11,343 nt of DNA from Nitrospinaceae bacterium (GTDB taxonomy: Bacteria; Nitrospinota; Nitrospinia; Nitrospinales; VA-1). The translations under genes were made by a program, and so were the position numbers. Location: assembly GCA_029261435.1 (NCBI GenBank), contig JAJDBI010000169.1, forward strand, positions 1 through 11,343, read 5' to 3'. The notes beneath the pieces were generated by a model, which was not told the DNA's origin, ran no database searches, and worked only from the letters and a program-made list of their open reading frames with translations. Within the stretch, counting starts at the first letter, position 1; each line of letters opens with the position of its first letter. Below are positions 1-5,672 of this stretch, one piece after another.

Positions 1-98
1 CTCTTCAATGCGATGGGGTTATCCCGGTTCTAACATGTCTCCTCTTGATGAGTTCCTTTTTAAGGCCTAATCAGCATGTCGCTGACGGGGCGGTTCGT
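1..98. other. Stretch downstream of the Q/E/R-rich gene; no gene seen
   Basis: No convincing coding region. Read on the minus strand after the stop of the neighbouring gene, it contains a short inverted repeat TCAGC/GCTGA (71-75 and 81-85) with a 5-nt loop. No clear T-run follows, so it is at best a weak transcription end. An AGAGGAG-like ribosome-binding sequence precedes an ATG on the minus strand (34-36), but that frame closes after five codons. Confidence 0.4.
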
Positions 99-1085
99 TC
101 AAATCAAACTACTTATATTCTGTCCACGCTCGGTTTCCACAGCCGAAGCATCGGAATCATCCCTCAACTCAGATGGTCGGGGACCTCGCAACGGGTTAGT
201 ATCCAGACCTTCCTGTATTGGATTTTCAGGCTCTTCAATCTGATCAATAGCCTGTTCAGGCGTGTCAATCGCAGGCTCATTTCGAATGGCATCTTCTTCC
301 TCTGCCGCTCTTTCTTCACTAATACGCTCCTGAACTCTGGAGTCAATCACTGATACTCTATTACCTGTTAATTCCTCTCTTGCACTTTCATCAGGGCTAG
401 GGGTTTCACGAACTATGGTTTGCTCAAGACGCTCACGGCCCTGAGGCCCTGCGCTGTCTTCTGCTACTTCACGGATGCTTGGTCCTCCTTGCAGTGGTCG
501 GCCCGGGTCTTCTTCCTCAACAGCAACTGCATCTTCACCTGCTCTCACCACTGCTTCCTGAACGCTATCAATCCGGGCACCGTTCTCAAACTCTTCTATC
601 CGATCCGGATCTGCAATGTCATTCCCCGAACGAACCTGTTCATTTAACAGTTCATCAGCATCTTGGACAAAACCTTCTGAAACACGACCAAGCTCGTTCG
701 CTCCTGCAGATCCCTGACTCCTTGGGTTACGGATCTCAGTGCGGGCATCCTCCGAGACCTCCTGACGATTAGCCTGGAATTCACGCCGTTCGGCTTCAGC
801 TATATCTTGTTGGGCTTCCTGATTCTGTCGATCGGTGGGGTTTCTAGGGTCCTCGCCAGCCTGCTGGCGGGCTTCCTGGGATAACTCTACGCTGGAATCC
901 AGACTTTCTGCTTCATTAACAGATTGTTGCTCTTGTCCTTCCTGAGCTCGGTCAGGATTGTTCAACTCTTCTTGCTGATCATCTATTCGGCGTGGTCTAC
1001 CAGACTCCTGCGAAGCTTCCCGTAAACCCTGGAACGCACTGGTATTTCGAGTCTGATCTAATGGAAAGTTTACATCTTCGGCCAT
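99..1085 (-). CDS. Disordered, lysine-free Q/E/R-rich protein, sigma-28 controlled
   Basis: I do not recognise a family. The 328-residue product is dominated by E, Q, R, D, S, A and N. From the chosen ATG to the stop it contains no Lys, His, Cys, Tyr or Trp, and Met only at the start. No signal peptide, membrane segment or folded domain is visible, so it is probably intrinsically disordered. The ATG at 1085 is preferred over the upstream TTG at 1145 because AAAGGGGGC sits a few bases before it, and because the 20 extra residues would contain the only Lys and Trp. A perfect FliA-type promoter lies about 220 bp upstream (1305-1331), placing it in the late flagellar/motility class. The flagellin nearby shares its avoidance of Lys, His, Cys, Tyr and Trp, which fits export by the flagellar secretion system or a surface role, but that is inference. 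Existence of the gene is well supported; function is unknown. Confidence 0.8.
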   Translation of the reverse strand: MAEDVNFPLDQTRNTSAFQGLREASQESGRPRRIDDQQEELNNPDRAQEGQEQQSVNEAESLDSSVELSQEARQQAGEDPRNPTDRQNQEAQQDIAEAERREFQANRQEVSEDARTEIRNPRSQGSAGANELGRVSEGFVQDADELLNEQVRSGNDIADPDRIEEFENGARIDSVQEAVVRAGEDAVAVEEEDPGRPLQGGPSIREVAEDSAGPQGRERLEQTIVRETPSPDESAREELTGNRVSVIDSRVQERISEERAAEEEDAIRNEPAIDTPEQAIDQIEEPENPIQEGLDTNPLRGPRPSELRDDSDASAVETERGQNISSLI

Positions 1086-1304
1086 GACTGCCCCCTTTTC
1101 AAAGTTCTTCCAAATTTCTTGGCCCAATCCCTGGGGGGTTTCCAACCTGACAACCTTGTCTCCACCCTCAGAAAAATCAATTCTCTATTAAAGTTTCAGA
1201 ATTATTTTTCGTTAAGAGAGAAGACCAGAAAGTATCCTTTTCCTGGAAAAACTTCCAACGATAATTACCCCCACCCAAACCTTGGATAGAGGCCTCCGAG
1301 ATTC
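1086..1304 (-). other. Long 5' leader of the Q/E/R-rich gene
   Basis: If transcription starts just downstream of the sigma-28 promoter, the mRNA has an untranslated leader of roughly 210 nt. I find no ATG-initiated minus-strand ORF in it. It ends with the AAAGGGGGC ribosome-binding sequence. An in-frame TTG at 1145 could extend the protein by 20 residues but has only a weak ribosome site. Confidence 0.4.
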
Positions 1305-1331
1305 TTATCGGCTAAAAACCCTCAAACTTTA
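1305..1331 (-). promoter_or_regulatory. Sigma-28 (FliA) promoter, exact consensus
   Basis: Read on the minus strand, the sequence is TAAAGTTT (1331-1324), 11 nt, then GCCGATAA (1312-1305). This is identical in both boxes and in spacing to the known enterobacterial FliA consensus. It points to the Q/E/R-rich gene ending at 99, the next gene downstream. It lies just after the 3' end of the 192-aa gene and gives the Q/E/R-rich gene its own late-flagellar transcription start. Confidence 0.88.
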
Positions 1332-1383
1332 GTTTTAATTTAAGTTTTTTTGAAAAAAAATCCAGTCTATTACGACAATAATT

Positions 1384-1398
1384 TGGGGAAAGACCCCA
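1384..1398 (-). terminator. Weak stem-loop after the 192-aa gene
   Basis: TGGGG and CCCCA arms enclose a 5-nt loop, 71 bp beyond the stop codon of the 192-aa gene. Only an AT-rich stretch, not a real T-run, follows on the minus strand, so termination is uncertain. A separate A/T block at 1345-1361 could help. The rest of 1332-1468 holds nothing else I can name apart from a tandem GGTGCTGG pair at 1440-1455. Confidence 0.3.
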
Positions 1399-1468
1399 CA
1401 AGCCGAATAAAACATTATTATTCAAATAGATAGGGAGCTGGTGCTGGGGTGCTGGCAATACGTCTGCC

Positions 1469-2047
1469 TCAGGTCTGAATAGTGGAAAGAACTTCCTGCC
1501 AATCTTCATAGAAGGGAATCATTTCATATTCCAGCAAATCAGCCATTAGGACCCAGTCCTGGTTTTGGTTGGCCTCCAACATTTGCGCCATGAGATCGGT
1601 TAATTTTTTTTGTCGTTCTTCCAGGCTTTGCTCTTCGAATATATTAGTCTGCGCATTTACGATGGTCAGAATAACCTGAGAGAACCAGTCAATACCATCA
1701 AGGATTTGCAGATAGTATTGGTTTGCTTCCTGCTCGTTACCCATGCGAAACAGGTCAGCCGCCTTTTGGAACCCGGGAACCAGCTTTTCGAGATACTCTC
1801 TCGCATTAGTCAGGTTATTGGTTACCAAGTCTTGTAACAGAGCCAGCTCCAACTCCAGCAATTCAATGCTTGCGGTAGAAGTTTTTAAAGTATCTTGAGT
1901 GTTGGATGAAGCCTCCTGCCCATCCAGCCAAATTCTTCTTATATAAGAGTCCCGACGGTTATCTAATATCGCGTGCAGCACTTCCCCCAGAGTTTCTCTC
2001 TGAAAAGACGCCTCTTGGGTTTCATCCCCATTAATGGAAATTTTCAT
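1469..2047 (-). CDS. Unrecognised 192-aa protein divergent from flagellin
   Basis: The product is acidic, mostly helical in character, without Cys, signal peptide or membrane segment, so probably cytoplasmic. Residues 1-45 look like a small separate region (MKISING start, then a charged stretch). Residues 60-160 are rich in heptad-like Leu/Glu/Gln. The C-terminus (164-187) is aromatic and acidic, with ADLLEYEMIPFYEDW. From memory, similar LADLLEYE-type tails occur in uncharacterised proteins encoded beside flagellar genes, but I cannot verify this here. The start is secure: GAGGAGAGG lies immediately before the ATG at 2047. It is divergent from the flagellin gene across a shared 243-bp region and sits upstream of the sigma-28 promoter of the next minus-strand gene. 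A flagellin chaperone or assembly factor is a possible role by position only. Confidence 0.85.
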   Translation of the reverse strand: MKISINGDETQEASFQRETLGEVLHAILDNRRDSYIRRIWLDGQEASSNTQDTLKTSTASIELLELELALLQDLVTNNLTNAREYLEKLVPGFQKAADLFRMGNEQEANQYYLQILDGIDWFSQVILTIVNAQTNIFEEQSLEERQKKLTDLMAQMLEANQNQDWVLMADLLEYEMIPFYEDWQEVLSTIQT

Positions 2048-2134
2048 TACCTCTCCTCAAATAAAATTCATGCCACTAGCCGTGCAGGCAGATAGCAATA
2101 ACTCGTAGCGCCGAAAGAACGTGCACCCGACAGA

Positions 2135-2159
2135 TAAAGATATTGCTCGTTGCCGATGG
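2135..2159 (+). promoter_or_regulatory. Possible sub-optimal sigma-28-like site before flagellin
   Basis: TAAAGATA (2135-2142) is followed by GCCGATGG (2152-2159), matching the FliA -10 box at six of eight positions. The gap between TAAA and GCCG is 13 nt instead of the usual 15, so function is doubtful. It is listed because flagellin genes are typical sigma-28 targets and a perfect site lies nearby for another gene. Confidence 0.25.
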
Positions 2160-2227
2160 AGGCTCTCCGGGTAATTCTAATCTGCTCAGAAAAGCATTGC
2201 AACCGGCAGTCCTTCTTTTTGACCACA

Positions 2228-2256
2228 TTGACAAGCCGGTAAGATGGCTTTATCTT
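2228..2256 (+). promoter_or_regulatory. Sigma-70-type promoter for flagellin
   Basis: A perfect -35 TTGACA (2228-2233) is followed after 17 nt by TATCTT (2251-2256), which matches four of six -10 positions. The predicted start gives a leader of about 28 nt containing the GAGGAA ribosome site. The spacer contains an inverted repeat AAGCC-N8-GGCTT (2233-2250), which could be an operator. Confidence 0.5.
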
Positions 2257-2290
2257 GGTAGGGCTCATCCATAACCCTTGAGGAATCAAA

Positions 2291-3136
2291 ATGGTCGATC
2301 CTGTAAGTGGTGAAACTTTCAACCGGTTGCTGAACACAATCAACCGGAATCGGTCCGGATTACAGGACTCTCTGGAGCGCATCTCTTCAGGTCGAAAACT
2401 GAACCGGGCAGGCACCAACCCTGCTGCAAGTGCATTATCAGCTCAGCTAAGATCAGACATCAGCGCCCTTACCCAGTCTGTCGGCAATGTCGAGTCAGGC
2501 GCCAATTTTGTCCGTACCGCTGAAGGCGGGCTCGCAGGGGTCGCTGACCTCGTAAACCGAGGACGGGAACTGGCCATACAATCCAGTAATGGCACCTTGA
2601 ACGACTCTCAAAGACAAACCCTGAATCAGGAGTTTAGCCAGATCCAGAACGAAATCAATCGTCTCACTGGCTCTCTCCAGTTCAACGGTCAGAACTTGTT
2701 GGACGGAAGCCTGGGGCAGAATGCTGATCCGGTCAATATTCAAGCTGGAGCAGGGTCAGGGCCGGATAACCAGATCAACCTCAATGTAGTGGAAAGTACA
2801 AGCACCCAATCCCTGGGGATTGCCAATGCAGATATTTCTACCGCTCAAGGCGCATTGCAGGCGGTGGACGATTTTGAACAGGCTTCTCAGACTCTGAATG
2901 CCACTCGAGGACAAGTCGGGGCCGTTGGCAACCGCCTGATCAGCACCTCTAACAGTTTGAATATTCAAATAGAAAACCTGACCCAGAGTGAATCCGGCCT
3001 TGCCGATACTGATCTCGCCGAAGAAGTCAGCAATCTCCAGCAAGGCTTATTGAGGTTTGAAACATCCATTCGGTCTCTGGCTTCCCAGTTGCAAAACGAA
3101 CAAAGCCGGTCCCGCCTGATAGATTTCAGCATTTAG
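2291..3136 (+). CDS. Flagellin-type protein, short and divergent at both ends
   Basis: Flagellin is the filament subunit, exported unfolded through the flagellar secretion channel. At 281 residues this one has the conserved helical ends but almost no variable middle. The N-terminal region (about 11-140) contains SLERISSGRKLNRA, GRELAIQSSNGT and FNGQNLLDGS, all typical of flagellin. The C-terminal region (about 190-281) contains the counterpart DTDLAEEVSNLQ. Oddities: it starts MVDPVSGETF instead of the usual INTN-type start, and ends RSRLIDFSI, closer to the last residues of the hook-filament junction protein FlgL. Residues 141-190 form the only variable insert. It has a single Lys and no Cys, His, Trp or Tyr. 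GAGGAA precedes the ATG. A FlgL-like junction protein is the main alternative, but the ELAIQSSNGT to FNGQNLLDGS segment favours flagellin. Confidence 0.92.
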   Translation: MVDPVSGETFNRLLNTINRNRSGLQDSLERISSGRKLNRAGTNPAASALSAQLRSDISALTQSVGNVESGANFVRTAEGGLAGVADLVNRGRELAIQSSNGTLNDSQRQTLNQEFSQIQNEINRLTGSLQFNGQNLLDGSLGQNADPVNIQAGAGSGPDNQINLNVVESTSTQSLGIANADISTAQGALQAVDDFEQASQTLNATRGQVGAVGNRLISTSNSLNIQIENLTQSESGLADTDLAEEVSNLQQGLLRFETSIRSLASQLQNEQSRSRLIDFSI

Positions 3137-3331
3137 CGGCCAACAGCCACTGCCAATCAACAATGCCTAACTCCAACAATAAAGTAAGTCAGAGGGCTTG
3201 ACCGCCCTACCCTGAAATGATATTAAATACAATCCTGCTTGAAGAGAGGGGCTATTAAAAAATTATTGTCGGCAGTCTTGTCGCGAGTCTGCGATGGAAG
3301 CCACCCGCTGTTAAATTTGGAGAGAAATCTA
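3137..3331 (+). other. Gap between flagellin and the 66-aa gene
   Basis: No gene seen. It contains a small hairpin, AGGGC (3193-3197) and GCCCT (3204-3208), whose 6-nt loop is exactly the -35 box of the predicted promoter at 3198-3226. No T-run follows the hairpin, so there is no clear flagellin terminator. Confidence 0.4.
3198..3226 (+). promoter_or_regulatory. Candidate promoter for the 66-aa gene
   Basis: TTGACC (3198-3203) and TATTAA (3221-3226) are separated by 17 nt. This resembles sigma-70 with five of six and four of six matches. It would give a leader of about 100 nt before the ATG at 3332. Confidence 0.4.
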
Positions 3332-3532
3332 ATGGAAGTCAATGAAATTAGAGTAGAGATCAGAAAACATCACGTGACTCCCGGAATCAATGTACTGGAC
3401 CTTGTCATTGACGCCAATGGGGAAAATATTCGCAGGCAGACCCAGCACAAAGACGATGACAAATCCTTTGCAAAATTTGTCAACGACATCACAAAAGTGG
3501 CACAAGAACTCGCTGACGCCCGTATCGAATAG
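3332..3532 (+). CDS. Unrecognised 66-aa protein
   Basis: I do not recognise a family. The small charged soluble protein begins MEVNEIRVEIRKHH and has no Cys, Trp, signal peptide or membrane segment. Alternating hydrophobic residues in the first half (EIRVEI, VLDLVID) suggest beta strands; the second half (FAKFVNDITKVAQELADAR) looks like an amphipathic helix. The ATG at 3332 is chosen over an in-frame TTG at 3239 because GGAGAG sits at the right distance before it; the longer form would add 31 residues of uneven composition. It follows flagellin on the same strand but seems to have its own promoter, so linkage to motility is only positional. Immediately after it, a GTCCCT/AGGGAC hairpin begins inside the stop codon. 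Confidence 0.65.
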   Translation: MEVNEIRVEIRKHHVTPGINVLDLVIDANGENIRRQTQHKDDDKSFAKFVNDITKVAQELADARIE

Positions 3533-3546
3533 TCCCTTGCAGGGAC
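3532..3546 (+). terminator. Short hairpin at the end of the 66-aa gene
   Basis: Six-base-pair perfect arms GTCCCT and AGGGAC enclose a TGC loop, starting at the last base of the stop codon. No T-run follows, so this is a weak or Rho-assisted end, or just a 3'-protecting hairpin. I see no gene in the remainder of the gap up to 3688. Confidence 0.3.
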
Positions 3547-3681
3547 GGGTAAATGGCTCCAAGCCTTCGGCGGTCGCATAAACCTTGAACGGGTACCAGT
3601 CCTCCCTCACAAGAATAAATGCTACAACATCTCAAGCCGAGACAAATTTTCGCTCACCAGGTAACAATATTGCTGTCTGAG

Positions 3682-3698
3682 TCCAGCGTCACGCTGGA
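3682..3698 (-). terminator. Perfect stem-loop spanning the stop codon of the sigma-54 activator gene
   Basis: TCCAGCGT (3682-3689) and ACGCTGGA (3691-3698) are perfect 8-bp arms around a single base, or 7 bp with a 3-nt loop. The TGA stop (3691-3689) of the activator gene is the loop. No T-run follows on the minus strand. On the plus strand T-rich sequence follows after a gap. It may end or protect transcripts from either of the two convergent genes. Confidence 0.35.
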
Positions 3699-4744
3699 GG
3701 ATTGGTGATTTTTAGTTTTTTGAGTTTTTCGACCAGTGTGGTGCGATTGAGGTTCAACAAAGTTGCCGCCTTGTTTTTGACCCACCCGGTTTTTTCCAAC
3801 GCTTCAATGAGAAGTTCCTTTTCGAAATCTTCCACAATTTTTTTCAGGTTGATGCCTTCATCGGGGATTCCTACATGGAAGGATTGCTTCAACGACTGCT
3901 GCAGAATCTGAGCTGGATTTCCCTCAGGCTCAGGTCCTTTTTCAAGAGGGGTCCATTTTTCTCTGGGGACTTCGCCTAATACTTTATCCGGCAAATCCCT
4001 TGGGGTGATGGTCGAGCCGATGCTCAGCACAACCATGCGCTCGACGAAGTTTGCCAACTCGCGAATGTTTCCCGGCCAGGAATAGTTCACCAATACATTC
4101 ATCGCTTCATCACTAATGGTTTTTGAGCTACCCGATCCATTGCACAATTTAAGAAAGTGGTCGGCCAAAAGCGGAATGTCTGTTTTTCTATCCCGCAAAG
4201 GAGGGAGGTTGAGGGGAATGATATTTAGCCTGTAATACAGATCTTCGCGAAACTGACCTTCCTCGATAGCAGTTTCCAAGTTCCGATGTGTAGCAGTGAT
4301 CACCCGGATGTCAATCGGTGTGGACTTGGTACTGCCTATGCGATCGATCTCTCTTTCTGCCAGAACCCGCAACAGTTTTACTTGTAAGGCTGGAGGCATA
4401 TCACCGATTTCATCAAGAAATATCGTTCCCTGATTCGCCAGTTCCATTCTGCCAACACGGGTATTTACTGCTCCCGTGAACGCGCCTTTTTCATAACCAA
4501 ATAATTCACTTTCCAACAAATCATGGGGAATAGCGGCACAGTTAACAGCAATGAACGGTTTTGATGCTCGCGGACTGTTTAAATGCAAAGCCCTGGCAAT
4601 CAGTTCCTTCCCCGTTCCGCTTTCTCCGTAAATCATCACCGTGCTCTGAGAACCCGCAGCTCGACCCACAATGTCAAAAACCTCACGGATCTGCGGACTT
4701 TCTCCAACAATGCTGAAACTGTCTGTGTCGAGTTTTATCTTCAT
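3689..4744 (-). CDS. Sigma-54-dependent activator without sensory domain, FleQ/FlrA-like tail
   Basis: This AAA+ enhancer-binding protein uses ATP hydrolysis to open sigma-54 promoter complexes. In the 351 residues: Walker A GESGTGKE (40-47), the sigma-54-contacting GAFTGA loop (87-92), Walker B TIFLDEIGD (107-115), the arginine-finger region FREDLYYRLN (165-174), sensor II WPGNIREL (223-230), a linker (about 255-300), and a Fis-type helix-turn-helix (about 301-346). All catalytic motifs are intact. Only 11 residues precede the AAA+ domain, so there is no receiver or other sensory domain, as in PspF. The RTTLVEKLKKL recognition helix resembles the flagellar regulators FleQ/FlrA more than NtrC, and a flagellin lies nearby. 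The ATG at 4744 has no good ribosome site, and a near-perfect promoter lies almost on top of it, so the mRNA may be almost leaderless. The activator class is certain; a flagellar target is inference. Confidence 0.95.
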   Translation of the reverse strand: MKIKLDTDSFSIVGESPQIREVFDIVGRAAGSQSTVMIYGESGTGKELIARALHLNSPRASKPFIAVNCAAIPHDLLESELFGYEKGAFTGAVNTRVGRMELANQGTIFLDEIGDMPPALQVKLLRVLAEREIDRIGSTKSTPIDIRVITATHRNLETAIEEGQFREDLYYRLNIIPLNLPPLRDRKTDIPLLADHFLKLCNGSGSSKTISDEAMNVLVNYSWPGNIRELANFVERMVVLSIGSTITPRDLPDKVLGEVPREKWTPLEKGPEPEGNPAQILQQSLKQSFHVGIPDEGINLKKIVEDFEKELLIEALEKTGWVKNKAATLLNLNRTTLVEKLKKLKITNPPA

Positions 4745-4755
4745 AGCTGGGACCC

Positions 4756-4783
4756 ATTATAGCCAAAACGACAAAACTGTCAA
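4756..4783 (-). promoter_or_regulatory. Consensus sigma-70 promoter for the activator gene
   Basis: Read on the minus strand: TTGACA (4783-4778), 16 nt, TATAAT (4761-4756). Both boxes are perfect. The expected start is near 4748-4750, leaving only about 4-6 nt before the ATG at 4744. The rest of the upstream gap (4784-4902) shows no gene. Confidence 0.8.
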
Positions 4784-4902
4784 ATTTTTCAAGAAGTTAT
4801 AGCGGTATTTGGCACAACGAAAAACGTCAAACATCCAACACTAGCGAAATTACAGTTGATTCTCAAAAGAATCATATTTGATGGATAGTTTGACGGGTGG
4901 GG

Positions 4903-5298
4903 TTAGGGTTCATAAGGCACAACATTCTCGTGCTCATTTGGGTCGTTACGCGAGACGATGGCCAGAGCGGGTTCACTGTCCGACAGGTTCACCGGTTTAT
5001 GCGGCACTCCCGGCGGAATAAAAACAAAATCGCCCTCTTCATTGATCATCGACTCTTTCAGGTTCTCGCCAAACCGGGTTTCAACTCTTCCTTTCAACAG
5101 ATAAATCGCTGTCTCAAAATCTTTATGGTAATGCGCTTTGGGAGATGCACCCGGAGGAATCACCACCAGATTCATCGACAACCCCATCGCTCCGGCAGTG
5201 TCAGTCGAGATACCAACATAATAGGGCAGATTCTGTTTCGTCGTGATGGTTTGATCGGGACGCACAGTAACAACTTTTTTATTCAAGTCCAGACTCAT
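4903..5298 (-). CDS. Single-domain cupin protein
   Basis: A 131-residue small beta-barrel protein with one cupin domain, probably metal-binding and cytoplasmic; the substrate cannot be read from the sequence. Cupin motif 1 is present as G50, H56, H58 and E62 (PGASPKAHYHKDFE), and motif 2 as G89, P95, G97, H100 and N104 (GDFVFIPPGVPHKPVN), which fits the family pattern exactly. The predicted metal ligands are H56, H58, E62 and H100. Length is normal for a monocupin. The start is strongly supported by AGGAGGTG just before the ATG at 5298. It appears to be a single-gene unit with its own promoter, between the terminator of the Rieske-like unit and the sigma-54 activator. Such cupins range from sugar isomerases to dioxygenases or small-molecule sensors; no choice is made here. 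Confidence 0.93.
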   Translation of the reverse strand: MSLDLNKKVVTVRPDQTITTKQNLPYYVGISTDTAGAMGLSMNLVVIPPGASPKAHYHKDFETAIYLLKGRVETRFGENLKESMINEEGDFVFIPPGVPHKPVNLSDSEPALAIVSRNDPNEHENVVPYEP

Positions 5299-5323
5299 GA
5301 CGCACCTCCTGGAAAAAAGCCAT

Positions 5324-5353
5324 ATTCTAAAAATAGATTAGCACACTCACCAA
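5324..5353 (-). promoter_or_regulatory. Candidate promoter for the cupin gene
   Basis: Read on the minus strand: TTGGTG (5353-5348), 18 nt, TAGAAT (5329-5324). The -10 matches five of six positions; the -35 is weaker. It lies between the upstream terminator and the strong ribosome site of the cupin gene, which is the expected place. Confidence 0.45.
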
Positions 5354-5360
5354 TAGTATA

Positions 5361-5400
5361 GAAAAAGGGGATGCCCGAAGGGATGCCCGAAGGTATCCCC
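5361..5400 (-). terminator. Intrinsic terminator of the Rieske-like two-gene unit
   Basis: Arms GGGGATGCC (5367-5375) and GGTATCCCC (5392-5400) pair with one imperfect position. On the minus strand the stem is followed by five Ts (5366-5362), the standard layout for intrinsic termination. The loop region contains TTCG sequences flanked by C and G, typical of stable tetraloops. It would end transcripts coming from 6271 to 5673 before the cupin promoter. Confidence 0.6.
5368..5391. repeat. 12-bp tandem repeat, two copies
   Basis: GGGATGCCCGAA occurs twice in direct succession (5368-5379, 5380-5391) inside the terminator stem-loop. A third partial, altered copy GGTATCCCC closes the stem. Confidence 0.85.
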
Positions 5401-5441
5401 AATGCTACTATAAGTGCAAAGTCTGACTGTTAATTGGAAGT

Positions 5442-5594
5442 ATGCCAGACATCGCCCAAGTAGACGAGGTTTACATCATCACGACCGCCCATGACCTACA
5501 TTTTATTGTCATAAACAAGGGACCTGATGCAAGCAACAAATTTTTCAGTCTAAATCAGGAAAAATATCAGGCCGTTTTCAAGGTGATTGGCTAG
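5442..5594 (+). CDS. Possible 50-aa small protein
   Basis: An ATG-initiated frame of 50 codons begins MPDIAQVDEVYIITTAHD and ends FKVIG. It reads like a protein, with beta-strand-like hydrophobic patches (VYIITT, LHFIVIN) and charged ends. GGAAG is only one base from the ATG, which is too close for a good ribosome site, and I see no strong promoter. A 50-codon open frame can arise by chance. It lies inside the region that the minus-strand Rieske-like transcript would cross before its terminator, which argues somewhat against it. The only other content of 5595-5655 is A/T-rich sequence. Confidence 0.3.
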   Translation: MPDIAQVDEVYIITTAHDLHFIVINKGPDASNKFFSLNQEKYQAVFKVIG

Positions 5595-5655
5595 AGAAAA
5601 AAATAGGGAATTATTTTAGCGGCTCATAAGAGGTAGCGAGTGTTTGCCATAAGTC

Positions 5656-5672
5656 GGCCCCACGCCGAGTGG
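5656..5672. repeat. 17-bp direct repeat, left copy
   Basis: GGCCCCACGCCGAGTGG, identical to 6397-6413. It directly abuts the TAA stop (5675-5673) of the Rieske-like gene. A short related piece, GCGAGTGTTTGCC, lies just to its left (5636-5648), and a similar GCGAGTGGTTGCA lies just to the right of the other copy. Confidence 0.85.

Noticed and set aside
1440..1455. Tandem GGTGCTGG pair
   Set aside because: Only two 8-bp copies in a non-coding stretch, with no structure or second occurrence; likely chance.
2246..2262. TGGCTTTATCTTGGT before flagellin as a sigma-54 promoter
   Set aside because: The -24/-12 spacing is one base short and the GC of the -12 element is missing; the sigma-70 reading of the same region fits better.
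2068..2418. Minus-strand 116-codon open frame
   Set aside because: It overlaps the flagellin start in antisense, has uneven composition and no ribosome site.
4810..4830. TTGGCAC looked like the -24 half of a sigma-54 promoter
   Set aside because: There is no GC-containing -12 element at the required distance.
4897..5361. Plus-strand 154-codon open frame
   Set aside because: Antisense shadow of the cupin gene, which has complete motifs and a strong ribosome site.
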